60,950 nt of DNA from an uncultured Succinivibrio sp. (GTDB lineage: Bacteria > Pseudomonadota > Gammaproteobacteria > Enterobacterales > Succinivibrionaceae). The stretch is from positions 1 to 60,950 of the forward strand of contig CAKQDA010000013.1 in assembly GCA_934218695.1 (NCBI GenBank), in the 5' to 3' direction. The position numbers were made by a program, and so were the translations under genes. Positions 18,469 through 28,935 of the stretch are shown one piece after another. Position 1 is the stretch's first letter. Every line of letters starts with the position of its first letter. The notes beneath the pieces are model-generated. The model did no database searches. It saw only the letters and a program-made list of their open reading frames with translations, and was not told the origin of the DNA.

Positions 18469-19827
18469 TTAATGACCTGATACAGTCATATCTGGAATTA
18501 AAATTGAACCTGTCCTAATCTTATATCTTTCATCTGTATCTTTACCAATTGCAGCCATATTCATAAACATGTCTTTTAAATTACCAGCAATGGTAATTTC
18601 ATCGACAGCATGGACAAACTTTCCATCCTTAAAATAATATCCGGCAGCTCCTCTTGAATAATTGCCACTGACCATATCTACCCCCTGTCCCATAAGATCA
18701 GTTATTACAACACCTTCTCCTGCTTTGCCAAGAAGTTCATCAAAAGCATATTCTCTGTCAGTGCCAAATGAGATAAACCAGTTATGAATACCACTTGCGT
18801 GCCCGTTTGATTTTAAGTTAAGTTTTCTGCCTGAGTAAGTAGCCAGCAGATATTCCTGCAACACTCCGTTTCTGACAATATCAGAAGAACTTACTCTTAC
18901 ACCGTCAGCATCATAACATCTTGCACCAATGGATTTTTTAATAAATGGATCTTCGTGTATGGTTACAAATTCTGGAAATACCTGTTTATTTAATTTATCG
19001 CACAGAAAAGAGCTTCTTCTGTATAAAGCACCACCTGTAATAGCACCTGCAAAAATCTGCCATAATGAAACAGCAGCACCTTCACTGAAAATAACGTTAT
19101 ACTTTCCTGTAGGAACTGTACTTGCATTTAACTTTGACAAGGTCTTTTTTACAGCTTCATCTACTATTTTTTCTTTTGAATAGAGATCTTTTAATTCTCT
19201 TGCAACAGTAAATCCTGATCCCCTCTGCATCTTACTGTCAGACTCTCCTAAGAGCACAATGGAAGATGAGACTGAACTTTGAGATCTTGCATGACAGAAA
19301 CCATTGGAATTTGCAATTACACCTGTATACAAAGTACTGTCAAAACTTGCACCATCAGATTTCTTGATACCTGAAGAATTTCTTGTTTTCACCTCTTTTT
19401 CCAGTGATATGGCAAAGTCTGCCGCATAATCAGCATCAACGTCATTTTCAAATACTAAGTCAAGATCTTTAAACTCTCTACAGATTAAATCTTTATCTGC
19501 AACTCCGGCGCAGGGATCCTTATCTGAATAACCTGCTATACTGATTGCAGACTTTACACAGTCATGAAGAGCATTCTTAGAAAGATCTGTGGTAGAGGCA
19601 TTTCCTCTTCTTCCGTTAAGATATACCGTAACATCCAATCCATTGTCTTTGTTGTATTCGATATTCTCAACTTCCATATCTCTGCTAGATACGGATAATC
19701 CCTTTACACCACCGACGCTAACCTCGCACTCATCAGCGCCACTGTCTCTGGCAAACTTTACTACAGATGAGGCAATCTCCTGAAGTCGATCCTCGTTGTT
19801 TTTTAAATCTTCAAAAAATGATGACAT
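18469..19827 (-). CDS. pmbA: Metalloprotease subunit PmbA (TldE)
   Basis: PmbA is the partner of TldD in a heterodimeric cytoplasmic protease that degrades unfolded peptides and matures microcin B17 or CcdA-type substrates in E. coli. The 452-residue protein has the TldD/PmbA three-part layout and ends with DMTVSGH, typical of PmbA. It has no HExxxH motif, as expected, since the metal site is in TldD. The tldD gene is 15 kb away on the other strand. In E. coli pmbA neighbours yjgA (darP); here darP neighbours tldD instead. CAGGAAG precedes the ATG. Confidence 0.93.
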   Translation of the reverse strand: MSSFFEDLKNNEDRLQEIASSVVKFARDSGADECEVSVGGVKGLSVSSRDMEVENIEYNKDNGLDVTVYLNGRRGNASTTDLSKNALHDCVKSAISIAGYSDKDPCAGVADKDLICREFKDLDLVFENDVDADYAADFAISLEKEVKTRNSSGIKKSDGASFDSTLYTGVIANSNGFCHARSQSSVSSSIVLLGESDSKMQRGSGFTVARELKDLYSKEKIVDEAVKKTLSKLNASTVPTGKYNVIFSEGAAVSLWQIFAGAITGGALYRRSSFLCDKLNKQVFPEFVTIHEDPFIKKSIGARCYDADGVRVSSSDIVRNGVLQEYLLATYSGRKLNLKSNGHASGIHNWFISFGTDREYAFDELLGKAGEGVVITDLMGQGVDMVSGNYSRGAAGYYFKDGKFVHAVDEITIAGNLKDMFMNMAAIGKDTDERYKIRTGSILIPDMTVSGH

Positions 19828-20027
19828 GTAACTTCCTGTTTTCTTATCTATGCTCTCACTATCTTATATCAGCTACTGATTTTTTCTGCTATCTTTTATT
19901 ACATTTATTGAATTTAATCAGGAAATTTTTCAATAATATCAAATTAGTTACACTCAATTCACCAAATTGCGTTAACCTATGCATACGTTAAAGACTCCAG
20001 TAACGAAATAAAAAGATACAGTTAAAA

Positions 20028-21026
20028 ATGAATATTCGTAATCTGTTAAAAAAATTAAGACCTTTTACTCTTTTAATCGCTATTGTGTCAGGCCTAATTG
20101 TATTTTTATTTTTCCACTACATTAAAGCCTTATCTCCATTAAAACCTGCTGCATACGCTATATCAGACAGTCTTCCTGTCATTTTGTTTATCATCCTGTT
20201 CTGTGCTTTCATTAAAATTGAGTATAAGCAGATGAAACCTCATGTATGGCACTACGTGCTTATAGCATTTCAGCTGATAGGAAGCCTGCTTTTAGCTCTT
20301 TATGCTCATTCAAATGAACTTTCGTATTTTTCAGCTACAGTTATACTGGGGATCATTGTCTGCGTTATCACCCCAACAGCAGCATCCGCATCTGTTATAA
20401 CAGGTAAACTAGGCGGTAACGAATCAGCCTTAACCACGTATATTATCTTAAGTAATCTTGCTGCGGCAGTTGGAATTCCACTAATATTTCCTCTGATAAG
20501 CACCAGTAAGGATATTCCCTTCTTTACAGAATTTATCGCTATCTTAAACAAAGTTTTTCCAATGATTGTACTTCCTCTAATTGCAGCAGTCATTATCAAG
20601 CTCTGTTTCAAAAAACTGCATAAATTTCTGGTAGCTCACACAAAAGATCTTGGATTCTATCTGTGGGCCTGCATTATTTTCGTTCTGTCGGCTAAAACTT
20701 TTTCCAATATTTTTGCATCTAAATGCACCACAGGAGAGATTGTGTCTTTTGCGGTTATAGGTCTGTTATGTACCATATTTCAGTTTTCACTTGGAAAATT
20801 CGTTGGCCATATCGGTAATCAGAGGATCAGTGCGGGACAGGGATTAGGACAGAAAAATATGCTTTTTGGGATCTGGGTTGCCTTAACTTATCTGAATCCT
20901 ACTGTGGCTATAATTCCAGGAACATACATCCTATGGCAAAATTCCATGAATGCATGGCAAATGTGGTACAGAGAAAAACTGTTAGTTAGATGGGAGAAGT
21001 CAGGGATCAAACCTTATCAGGAATAA
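20028..21026 (+). CDS. Membrane transporter, bile acid:sodium symporter (BASS) superfamily
   Basis: The 332-residue protein has nine to ten hydrophobic segments with inverted-repeat character. The block TPTAASASVITGKLGGNESA (about 120-139) resembles the first unwound helix pair of BASS carriers. LNPTVAIIPGTYILWQN (about 295-311) resembles the second. It therefore probably carries an organic anion with sodium. The substrate is unknown, and bile acids should not be assumed. It stands alone on the plus strand between pmbA (divergent) and a convergent signalling operon. The ribosome binding site is weak. Confidence 0.65.
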   Translation: MNIRNLLKKLRPFTLLIAIVSGLIVFLFFHYIKALSPLKPAAYAISDSLPVILFIILFCAFIKIEYKQMKPHVWHYVLIAFQLIGSLLLALYAHSNELSYFSATVILGIIVCVITPTAASASVITGKLGGNESALTTYIILSNLAAAVGIPLIFPLISTSKDIPFFTEFIAILNKVFPMIVLPLIAAVIIKLCFKKLHKFLVAHTKDLGFYLWACIIFVLSAKTFSNIFASKCTTGEIVSFAVIGLLCTIFQFSLGKFVGHIGNQRISAGQGLGQKNMLFGIWVALTYLNPTVAIIPGTYILWQNSMNAWQMWYREKLLVRWEKSGIKPYQE

Positions 21027-21145
21027 AATCTTTCTGTAAGAAAATTTCCATTTACCGCAAGACAAATGGATATTCAATCAGTAACATAATGCCTAAGAGA
21101 ACTCTGTCCGACAGAACATCACCTTTTCATTCCTGCAGCAGGCTA

Positions 21146-22462
21146 TCAGTTTTTATTCTTCAGTAAGATTGCTCCAGGACTCTCTTTTACAAAGATATAA
21201 ACAGATTCTATCATTTCTGATTCAGTTTTTTTATGTGTGACAATCTCAATGTTGTGTCTGTATTTACCACTCTCCTGTACAACAGAAATTTCTAAATGTT
21301 TTTCACTCTCAAGATAGGAAATCAGTTCATTCTTGTCTAACATTAAAGATAGAGCACTGTTCTGATCTTCTGAAGCATAAAAATCAACAAAAGACTGCAA
21401 CGCCAAATTAACTGGCTTTTTTTTCATCTTCACCATTAAATCTTTTGGGGCCTTTACAACATCAAGTTCATTTTTGTCCAGTCTTAAGAAAATAACTGTT
21501 TCGTAAAACTCACCAATGCATCTTAAAGCCTTAGATGTTTGCTTGAGCTGGGAAATACTGATAGCTGTACCTACATATTTGATAAAGACAACTACAAAGA
21601 TAAACAGAACAATAAACAGAAAATAACATTTGATCATGTAATTTCTGTGGCTAAAAATCATATTTTCAGGGAAAAACACTCCGAGTTTATAGTTTTTGTA
21701 ATAGGCTATGCGCCCATACCAGAGATCATCCTGACTGTGATTTAAATAAAAATTTGTGCCTTCTAGTTTCTCATTATCTTTCTCTCGCAGTTTTGATAAA
21801 TTTTCGGCACTGTTAGTGAAAAGAATTCTTCCATTATCATCAGATATGAAGGCTACAGCTCCTTTTTCTAGCCACAGAGCTCCCAACATATCCTGTACTG
21901 TAATTCTGCTGCTCAAAAGTTCATTTTTGGATCGATCCACAAGACAGAAAATCAGACCTTTGTTATCAAAACGGGAAATAACAGCGATATCGTAATCTCT
22001 GTTTTCATAAAAAATATGCTCAAGACTGGTTTTATTAGGGTGTTTTAGAATTTTACTTTTCAGATCGGATGAAACTTTTTCGTTCCATATAGAATCTGTT
22101 AAAGAACCAATAGTAATTAACGGGTTCAGATTAGCATCAGAAATCAGGATACCGTCTATTCCCTGCTCTTTCGTGAAGTCTTCAACTATGGTTTTATCAA
22201 TATTGCCATGCTTTCTTTTGCTGTAATTTTTTAAAATAATGGCTTTTCCTCTTAAATTAAGCAAATCTTTGGTATCTCTACCTAAAACAAAGTGCTCATA
22301 TCTAGAACAGCTAGACTGCAGGAATGCGATATTTCTGTCAGACAGGATCTGAATGGTTTTTAAATCATTTTGTGTTCCATACCAGTAAACTGTACCTAAA
22401 GCTAACAGAGCAGATACCACAAACGCAAGATAAAAAAGAAATCTGTTTTTTATAAAATTCAT
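21146..22462 (-). CDS. Membrane sensor-like protein with extracytoplasmic and PAS-like domains, no output domain
   Basis: I do not recognise a named family. The 438-residue protein has a first membrane segment (about 8-28) and a periplasmic domain of about 250 residues whose pattern (GIDGILISDANLNPL, GAVAFISDDNGRILF) suggests a double Cache-type sensor. A second membrane segment follows (about 276-298), then a cytoplasmic region of about 140 residues with a PAS-like look. It ends without kinase, GGDEF, EAL or methyl-accepting domain. It lies 19 bases after a solute-binding lipoprotein and 0.9 kb after a GGDEF/HD-GYP protein on the same strand, so it may pass a ligand signal to that protein by contact. 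Confidence 0.5.
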   Translation of the reverse strand: MNFIKNRFLFYLAFVVSALLALGTVYWYGTQNDLKTIQILSDRNIAFLQSSCSRYEHFVLGRDTKDLLNLRGKAIILKNYSKRKHGNIDKTIVEDFTKEQGIDGILISDANLNPLITIGSLTDSIWNEKVSSDLKSKILKHPNKTSLEHIFYENRDYDIAVISRFDNKGLIFCLVDRSKNELLSSRITVQDMLGALWLEKGAVAFISDDNGRILFTNSAENLSKLREKDNEKLEGTNFYLNHSQDDLWYGRIAYYKNYKLGVFFPENMIFSHRNYMIKCYFLFIVLFIFVVVFIKYVGTAISISQLKQTSKALRCIGEFYETVIFLRLDKNELDVVKAPKDLMVKMKKKPVNLALQSFVDFYASEDQNSALSLMLDKNELISYLESEKHLEISVVQESGKYRHNIEIVTHKKTESEMIESVYIFVKESPGAILLKNKN

Positions 22463-22481
22463 ATTCTTTCAGTAAGTAAAA

Positions 22482-23318
22482 CTACAAATGCCGCTTTCTC
22501 CAAACCAGAGGTTTTGGATCTAATCCGTATTTTGAGACAATTTCGTCAAGTATCCCCTCATTTTTCATATCTTCAAGGGTTTTGGTTAATGCTTTTACCA
22601 GTTTTGTATCACCTGTCTTTGAAAAAGCAACTCCCAGACAAACCTCTTCCAGAGGTTCAGACAAAAATCTGAAATTCTCCTGAACTGTATAGCGGTGCAG
22701 GACAGTTATGTGACCTGCAACAGCATCGACTCCGCCCTCTCTTAAAGAGGCTACAGTCTCACTCTTTGAAGGGAATACAATAAGTTCTTTTATTTTAGGT
22801 ATATTTTTACCGTCACTCATAAAAATATCTTCTGGTTTGGTAGTACTCTGAACTCCCACAACTTTTCCATTCAGATCTTTAATGGAATGAATATTACTGT
22901 CATTAGGAACCATAACTACCTGCTGACTGTACAGATATGGACCAGCCCAGCAGAACAGATCCTCTCTGCCTGTCATAGAAAAGGAACTCCAGATACAGTC
23001 AATTTGCTTACTGTCTATAAGTTCTTTCTTTTTTGACCAATCAATATATTTAAATTCAGGTTTGTAATTCAGACGGTGAAATGCTTCTTTTGCAAGTTCC
23101 ACATCAATACCAATGATGTTTCCTTCTGCATCACTGAATGAAAACGGCTCATACTGATCAATACCGACCACAATTGTTTGAAACGAATCATCAGAAAAGT
23201 CTCTGCTGTGTCCATGTCTCTGACAGAAACAGCCTGTAATCAGAGAAGCACACAGGAAAAGCATTACTGCTTTTGATACTGATTTCTTCAAGGTGAAAAG
23301 GCTCAAAATTATCCTCAT
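22482..23318 (-). CDS. Family 3 extracellular solute-binding lipoprotein
   Basis: The 278-residue protein has a lipoprotein signal peptide with lipobox ITGC (Cys30), followed by a SBP_bac_3 fold (about 48-270) typical of amino-acid or polar-ligand receptors, with VGIDQYEPFSF at the start and a GVDAVAGH hinge segment. No ABC permease or ATPase gene is near, so transport is unlikely to be the only role. Its place between a membrane sensor and a cyclic-di-GMP enzyme suggests a ligand-sensing job. The ATG has no clear ribosome binding site. The ligand cannot be deduced. Confidence 0.75.
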   Translation of the reverse strand: MRIILSLFTLKKSVSKAVMLFLCASLITGCFCQRHGHSRDFSDDSFQTIVVGIDQYEPFSFSDAEGNIIGIDVELAKEAFHRLNYKPEFKYIDWSKKKELIDSKQIDCIWSSFSMTGREDLFCWAGPYLYSQQVVMVPNDSNIHSIKDLNGKVVGVQSTTKPEDIFMSDGKNIPKIKELIVFPSKSETVASLREGGVDAVAGHITVLHRYTVQENFRFLSEPLEEVCLGVAFSKTGDTKLVKALTKTLEDMKNEGILDEIVSKYGLDPKPLVWRKRHL

Positions 23319-23374
23319 ATTTTTTTATGAAAGATGTTGTGAACGAACTCTCCGCTCATGTGATTTATTTTAGT

Positions 23375-25276
23375 CTACCTATTATATGTCACTTCTTTTG
23401 CAATTTCCTGCAGACATTCAAGCAAAACAGGATTAAAAGCTCCACACTCTCCATTAAATATCATCTCAACTGCTTTTTCTGAAGAAAAAGAATCTTTATA
23501 AACTCTCTTACTTACCAGTGCATCGTATACATCAGCAACAGACACGACCTGCGCTGCAATCGGGATATCATCACCTTTAAGACCTTCAGGATAACCTTTT
23601 CCATCATAGCGTTCATGGTGATAACGACAAATCTGACAGGCTATTTTAACTAAAGGCTCTTTGCGATACATCTCAAGTTTGTCAAGAATTTGTGCTCCTA
23701 TTACTGTGTGAGTTTTCATTATCTCGTACTCTTCATCAGTGAACTTTCCCGGCTTATTTAATATATTTGAATCAATCGCTATCTTGCCAATATCATGTAA
23801 TGCTGAAGCAGTGGTTATAAGTTCTCTGTCTGTAGCAGTTAACTGATATCTGTCAGTCTTTCTTACAAGACATTCAAGCAGTTTTTCTGTAAGCAGTCTG
23901 ATATGAACAACATGAGCTCCACTCTCTCCATTTCTGAACTCTACAATATGACTTAAAATAGCAATCATCATATTGTTACTTTTTTCCTTTTCTTTAATCT
24001 GCTCAGAAATGAGACCTACAAGCCGTCTTTGTTTTGTGTAAAGTTTGATAGTGTTATATACACGCTTAAAAACAACCTTTGCGTCATATGGTCTGCTGAT
24101 ATAATCCGAAACTCCATATGAAAAAGCTTTTCTTACAGTATCACTTGCATCTTCTGATGAAATCATAATGACAGGAATATCTTCAATCAGGTGATTTGAA
24201 GCCATCCTGGACAACACTTCAAAACCATCCATTACCGGCATTACGATATCCAGAAGCATTAAAGCAATTTCGCCTTTTTTCTTGTCTAAAATATCAAGAG
24301 CCTGCTTACCGTCTGTAGCTTCAATAATTTCGTAGCTGTCCGAAAGAATATTCATCAAAAGATGTCGGTTCATTCTTGAATCATCAACTAACAGGATCTT
24401 TTGCTTTTCCTGTTTCTGACTGAGTTCATCTTCAAGATCCTGACTGTCAGTCACCACATTTTTACCGTTTGCTTTGCCCTGTAACATTACCGCATCGGCT
24501 TTGGTTACGGCATCTGACAATACCAGAGAATCAGCATAGATCCCGCCGATACATACTGACAGCTGAACTTGAGAATAACCAGGTACAGCAATTCTTCTTA
24601 CAAGATCGGATAACTGGGTTAATTTGTGGTAGAAATCCTCTTTTTTAGTATCGTTAAAAATAACTAAAAATTCATCTCCTCCGTAACGGACCAGAACATC
24701 ACTTTTATTTAAAGAGTGGGAGATAGCCTGAGCTACTGTATTTAAAATGATGTCACCGACATGATGACCGAATGCTTCATTGTAAAGTCTAAAGTCATTG
24801 ATATCGATTACAGCAACACCTGCTGTGGCTGTAACGTTTTTTAATCTGTCTTCATAATAATGGCGATTATATATGCCTGTAATGACATCCTTATAGAGCT
24901 TGTCTTTATAGACTGTAAGCTTGTCAACAAGAACTTCACTGCTTTTAGAGTCAATCTGAGAATCAGCATCAAGTTTTTGAATAAACTCAATAACATACTT
25001 TTTGCCATCAATTATGGTAGGAGTTACTGTGATCTGATGAATTTCAGAATTTATATATTCCCATTTAATCTTACTGCTGTTATCGGATGCGGCCTTGACA
25101 GCAATACAGTTTTTGCAGGTACGGCAAATACCATCAATATCTCTGCATGCACAAGAAATATATATATTTTCACCGGTCTCAATTATCTGAGATAAATCAA
25201 TCAGTCTTACTTCAGTGAATATTTCTCTATAGACATTAAGCTTGTCTAAAAAATTCTGTAAAGATGGCATAGGCAA
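23375..25276 (-). CDS. Response regulator with GGDEF, receiver and HD-GYP domains
   Basis: The 633-residue cytoplasmic protein combines both halves of cyclic-di-GMP turnover. In order: an N-terminal domain with five cysteines at 42, 44, 51, 54 and 57; a diguanylate cyclase domain with intact RYGGDEF (197-203); a receiver domain (293-415) with Asp298, Asp299 and phospho-acceptor Asp343, but Arg395 where the conserved Lys normally stands; and an HD-GYP phosphodiesterase with HDIGK (494-498), KTHT and HHERYDGKGYPEGLKGDDIP. The inhibitory I-site RxxD reads NKSD. The start may be TTG at 25276 (AGGA upstream) or ATG at 25270. It heads a three-gene signalling cluster, 56 bases before the lipoprotein gene. 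Confidence 0.85.
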   Translation of the reverse strand: MPMPSLQNFLDKLNVYREIFTEVRLIDLSQIIETGENIYISCACRDIDGICRTCKNCIAVKAASDNSSKIKWEYINSEIHQITVTPTIIDGKKYVIEFIQKLDADSQIDSKSSEVLVDKLTVYKDKLYKDVITGIYNRHYYEDRLKNVTATAGVAVIDINDFRLYNEAFGHHVGDIILNTVAQAISHSLNKSDVLVRYGGDEFLVIFNDTKKEDFYHKLTQLSDLVRRIAVPGYSQVQLSVCIGGIYADSLVLSDAVTKADAVMLQGKANGKNVVTDSQDLEDELSQKQEKQKILLVDDSRMNRHLLMNILSDSYEIIEATDGKQALDILDKKKGEIALMLLDIVMPVMDGFEVLSRMASNHLIEDIPVIMISSEDASDTVRKAFSYGVSDYISRPYDAKVVFKRVYNTIKLYTKQRRLVGLISEQIKEKEKSNNMMIAILSHIVEFRNGESGAHVVHIRLLTEKLLECLVRKTDRYQLTATDRELITTASALHDIGKIAIDSNILNKPGKFTDEEYEIMKTHTVIGAQILDKLEMYRKEPLVKIACQICRYHHERYDGKGYPEGLKGDDIPIAAQVVSVADVYDALVSKRVYKDSFSSEKAVEMIFNGECGAFNPVLLECLQEIAKEVTYNR

Positions 25277-25699
25277 AAGAAATTATCCTGAAAAATGCAA
25301 ACACGTATTATCTATTCAACGTACGATCAGCTGCTAACTTTAAAATACTCAAAGCTTACTTATAAAAACTTTGAACGGCAAAGCATCTTTTTCCTAGTAT
25401 CTGATACAAACAGACTTCTATTCTGACTGTCTTGCTTGAACAGCCAGATTATTTGTTTTTACAGAAAATTCAAATGAAACCGAAATCAGATCATCAGTAA
25501 GTTATTCTGGTGTAGATCTACCACTGTTCAACTTATCTGCATTTTAATCATCTGCATTCTTACTGTATTTATTCAATGAAGTTTAGGTGATCTTTATGTA
25601 AACTCAAAAGAAAACTCTCAAACTTTTTAAGAGGATTGTAAGTTTTTATAGAAAGTTTTCTCTGTGTCATGTTTACAGAAATAACAAAAAAATAATAAG
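25277..25699. other. Intergenic region, no gene seen
   Basis: Some 420 bases separate the DUF2750-type gene from the GGDEF/HD-GYP gene. No reading frame with a start and ribosome binding site is apparent. AGAAAACT (25609-25616) and AGTTTTCT (25654-25661) form a wide inverted repeat that could be a weak transcription end for the uvrA-DUF2750 unit. The promoter of the signalling operon should lie near its left side, but I could not pick one. Confidence 0.5.
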
Positions 25700-26080
25700 T
25701 TAAATTTCTGCAGGATCATCAACAGAAAAATCACTTTCCCCCACAGGCATAAAACCTATTAGAACATTTTTCTGCTCCCTGAACATAGTTACCCAGCTCT
25801 CATTCCAGGCCTTTTTAGTAATAAACTGAGGTTTCATTGCCTCCAGTTTGTTATCTTTAGCGTACTCTGCAGCTAATTTTTCATGAGACCAGACAGGTAA
25901 CACACTGTAAAGGTTGTTGTTTTCATCTGCTTCAGTGTCTTCTAAAATCAGTGGACCATCACTGTCTACAAGAACAAAAAGTCCCCCCTGCTCCGAGGCA
26001 ACTCTTTTAAACATAGCCTGTCTGTATTCAGCATTTAAAGATTTAATTGCTTCAAGCTCTTTTTCGGTTAAATCTGACAT
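25700..26080 (-). CDS. DUF2750-type protein
   Basis: This small acidic soluble protein (126 residues) has a pattern like the DUF2750 family: an N-terminal helix, GGLFVLVDSDGPLILEDTE, LPVWSHEKLAAEY, a helical stretch ending with Trp, and VLIGFMPVGE near the end. The family has no known function. It lies 11 bases after the uvrA stop on the same strand, with its own GGAG ribosome binding site, so it is probably cotranscribed with uvrA. Nothing in the sequence ties it to DNA repair. Confidence 0.55.
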   Translation of the reverse strand: MSDLTEKELEAIKSLNAEYRQAMFKRVASEQGGLFVLVDSDGPLILEDTEADENNNLYSVLPVWSHEKLAAEYAKDNKLEAMKPQFITKKAWNESWVTMFREQKNVLIGFMPVGESDFSVDDPAEI

Positions 26081-26091
26081 TTAAAGCTCCT

Positions 26092-28935
26092 TTAATATCC
26101 GCGCTCTAATATTGGTTTTAAAAACTGTCCTGTAAATGAATTTTCACACCTGCTGATTTCTTCGGGAGTACCGCAGGCAATGATCTGTCCACCGCCACTG
26201 CCACCTTCAGGACCTAAATCAATTAGGTAATCTGCTGTTTTTATTACATCAAGATTATGCTCAATTACAACCACTGTATTCCCCTGATCTCTTAATTTTA
26301 ATAACACTTCAAGTAGTAACTTAACATCCTCAAAATGCAGACCGGTGGTAGGTTCATCCAATACATAAAGAGTCTTTCCCGTAGCTCGCTTGGATAATTC
26401 TTTAGATAACTTGATCCTCTGAGCCTCTCCTCCGGAGAAGGTGGTTGCAGACTGACCTAAAGTTATATAGGAAAGACCAACTTGCATCAGAGTTTTTAAC
26501 TTATTGGCTATAGATGGTACTGCTTCAAAAAATTCCAGAGCCTGCTCAACATTCATTTCCAGTACATCAGAGATGGTCTTTCCCTTATATAAGACTTCCA
26601 GAGTTTCTCTGTTATAGCGTTTGCCGTCACACTGTTCACACTTGACGTAAACATCCGGCAGGAAGTTCATGGAAACTTTAATGGTTCCGTCCCCCTGACA
26701 GGCTTCACAACGCCCCCCCTTTACATTGAAGGAAAAGCGTCCTGAAGTATAGCCCCTCGCTCTTGCTTCTGGAGTTTTGGCAAACAGATCTCGAATATCA
26801 GAGAACAGACCAACATAAGTGGCAGGATTTGAGCGTGGAGTTCTGCCTATAGGGCTCTGATCAATACAGATAATCTTGTCAAAATACTCAAGTCCGCTTA
26901 CTGAAGCGTATGGTGCCGGATCATCATTTGCCGTAACGCCATTTAACTCTCTTTCTGCCACTCTTACTAAAGTGTCATTTACCAGTGTTGATTTACCTGA
27001 ACCTGAAACACCTGTAACCACCACAAAACAGCCAACCGGGAATGATGCTGTAACATTTTTTAAATTGTTACCTCTGCACCCTTTTAAGGTTAGCATTTTA
27101 CTTTTTTGTGCCTTTACTCTCTTCTTTGGTATTTCAATCTTTTTTCTTCCAGCCAGATAATCACCAGTAAGGGAGCCTTTGGTATTTTCTATATCTTCAA
27201 CAGTACCCTCTGCAACAACCTTACCGCCATTGATGCCTGCACCAGGACCTATATCAATAATATGATCTGCAGCTCTCATGGTGTCTTCATCGTGTTCCAC
27301 CACAATTACAGTATTACCGATATTTCTCAAGTTTTTTAAAGTCATCAGTAGCTTTGAATTGTCTCTCTGATGAAGTCCGATACTTGGCTCATCTAAAACA
27401 TACATCACACCTGTAAGTCCGGCGCCGATTTGACTTGCAAGTCTGATTCGCTGTGATTCACCACCTGACAGGGTTTCAGCTGATCTTGATAAGGTTAAAT
27501 AACCTAAACCTACGTTTATCAGAAATCCCAAGCGGTTTTTAATTTCTTTCAGGATCCTGGCTGCAATACTTGTTTCCTGTTCTGATAACTTAAGATTATC
27601 AAAAAAGTCATAACATTCCCTAATAGAATAGTTGTTAATCTCAGGAAGACTCTTACCATTTATAAAGACATTGCAGTACTCTTTTTTCAGCCTTGTTCCA
27701 TGACATTCAGGACATGGAAGAGGTCTCATTAATTTTGAAATGTAATATTTTACATATTCAGACTCTGTCTCATGAAGACGCCTTTCAAAATTTGGTATTA
27801 CACCTTCGAACGGTTCAACACTTGAACGGGATTTTTTTCCACCAGAGTACACAATCTCCATCGGAATTGCAGTCTTGCCTGTACCATAAAGCAGGTATTT
27901 GTGCTCATTTTCTGTAAGATCCTTATATGGTTTTCTCAAATCAATATCAAAATAGGAGGCTACAGCTTCAAGCTGTCTGAAGAAGAATGGATTTTGTCTG
28001 TCCCACCCTGAAATAGCACCTTCAAATACAGACTTATTCTTGTCAGGAACGATCTTGTCCTCGTCAAGGATCATCATGACACCTAAACCTTCACATTTTG
28101 GACATGATCCGTGAGGATTATTAAATGAGAAATCTCTTGGCTCTAACTCTGAAATTGAATAACCGCAGATTGGGCACGAATAATGAGATGAAAACAGCAC
28201 CTCATCTTCTTTTTTGTGCTCATCCATAGGACAGGCCACAGCCAGTCCGTCAGAGTATTTCAAAGCTGTTTCAAAAGAATCAGCAAGTCTCTGTTTTAAA
28301 TCCTGTCTTACCTTGATCCTGTCTACAACAAGATCAATATTGTGCTTTTCCCTTAAAGCAAGATCTGGAGGATCAGACAAATCACAAAGTTCTCCATCTA
28401 TTCTGGCTCTGATAAAACCGTCTTTAACCAGATCTGCAAACAGCTGTTTGTATTCACCCTTGCGTCCTCTTACAACAGGAGAGAGGATCATGATCTTACT
28501 TCCTTCAGGCATCTGTAAAACAGTATCCACCATTTGAGATACTGTTTGAGCTTTCAGTACTATTCCATGATCAGGACATTTGGCAAGACCAATACGAGCC
28601 CACATCAGACGCAGGTAATCATGAATTTCAGTTACAGTTCCTACTGTTGATCTTGGATTGTGAGATGCTGCCTTTTGCTCTATGGAAATAGCCGGAGACA
28701 AACCTTCAATTGAATCTACATCCGGTTTGTCCATTAAAGACAGGAACTGTCTTGCGTATGAAGACAGTGACTCTACATATCTTCTCTGCCCTTCTGCATA
28801 TAAGGTATCAAAAGCTAAAGAAGACTTTCCTGAACCTGAGCGCCCTGTAATTACCACTAATTTGTTTCTTGGAATTGTCAGATTTAAATTCCTGAGATTA
28901 TGAGTTCTGGCGCCACGAATTGATATCTTATCCAT
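26092..28935 (-). CDS. uvrA: UvrABC excision nuclease subunit A
   Basis: UvrA is the damage-scanning ATPase of nucleotide excision repair and acts as a dimer with UvrB. The 947-residue protein has two ABC modules with Walker [10 protein letters not shown] (about 31-39) and GVSGSGKST in the second half, signature motifs [12 protein letters not shown] and [12 protein letters not shown], and zinc sites CPIC...CPKC and CEAC...CEQC. E. coli has Leu where the first P-loop has Arg. It is divergent from ssb, as in E. coli. Its ribosome binding site lies inside a 9-bp hairpin. Confidence 0.97.
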   Translation of the reverse strand: MDKISIRGARTHNLRNLNLTIPRNKLVVITGRSGSGKSSLAFDTLYAEGQRRYVESLSSYARQFLSLMDKPDVDSIEGLSPAISIEQKAASHNPRSTVGTVTEIHDYLRLMWARIGLAKCPDHGIVLKAQTVSQMVDTVLQMPEGSKIMILSPVVRGRKGEYKQLFADLVKDGFIRARIDGELCDLSDPPDLALREKHNIDLVVDRIKVRQDLKQRLADSFETALKYSDGLAVACPMDEHKKEDEVLFSSHYSCPICGYSISELEPRDFSFNNPHGSCPKCEGLGVMMILDEDKIVPDKNKSVFEGAISGWDRQNPFFFRQLEAVASYFDIDLRKPYKDLTENEHKYLLYGTGKTAIPMEIVYSGGKKSRSSVEPFEGVIPNFERRLHETESEYVKYYISKLMRPLPCPECHGTRLKKEYCNVFINGKSLPEINNYSIRECYDFFDNLKLSEQETSIAARILKEIKNRLGFLINVGLGYLTLSRSAETLSGGESQRIRLASQIGAGLTGVMYVLDEPSIGLHQRDNSKLLMTLKNLRNIGNTVIVVEHDEDTMRAADHIIDIGPGAGINGGKVVAEGTVEDIENTKGSLTGDYLAGRKKIEIPKKRVKAQKSKMLTLKGCRGNNLKNVTASFPVGCFVVVTGVSGSGKSTLVNDTLVRVAERELNGVTANDDPAPYASVSGLEYFDKIICIDQSPIGRTPRSNPATYVGLFSDIRDLFAKTPEARARGYTSGRFSFNVKGGRCEACQGDGTIKVSMNFLPDVYVKCEQCDGKRYNRETLEVLYKGKTISDVLEMNVEQALEFFEAVPSIANKLKTLMQVGLSYITLGQSATTFSGGEAQRIKLSKELSKRATGKTLYVLDEPTTGLHFEDVKLLLEVLLKLRDQGNTVVVIEHNLDVIKTADYLIDLGPEGGSGGGQIIACGTPEEISRCENSFTGQFLKPILERGY

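Noticed and set aside
25609..25661. AGAAAACT/AGTTTTCT inverted repeat as a firm terminator
   Set aside because: The loop is 37 nt, the arms are AT-rich and there is no clean T-run directly after it, so it is only a weak candidate.
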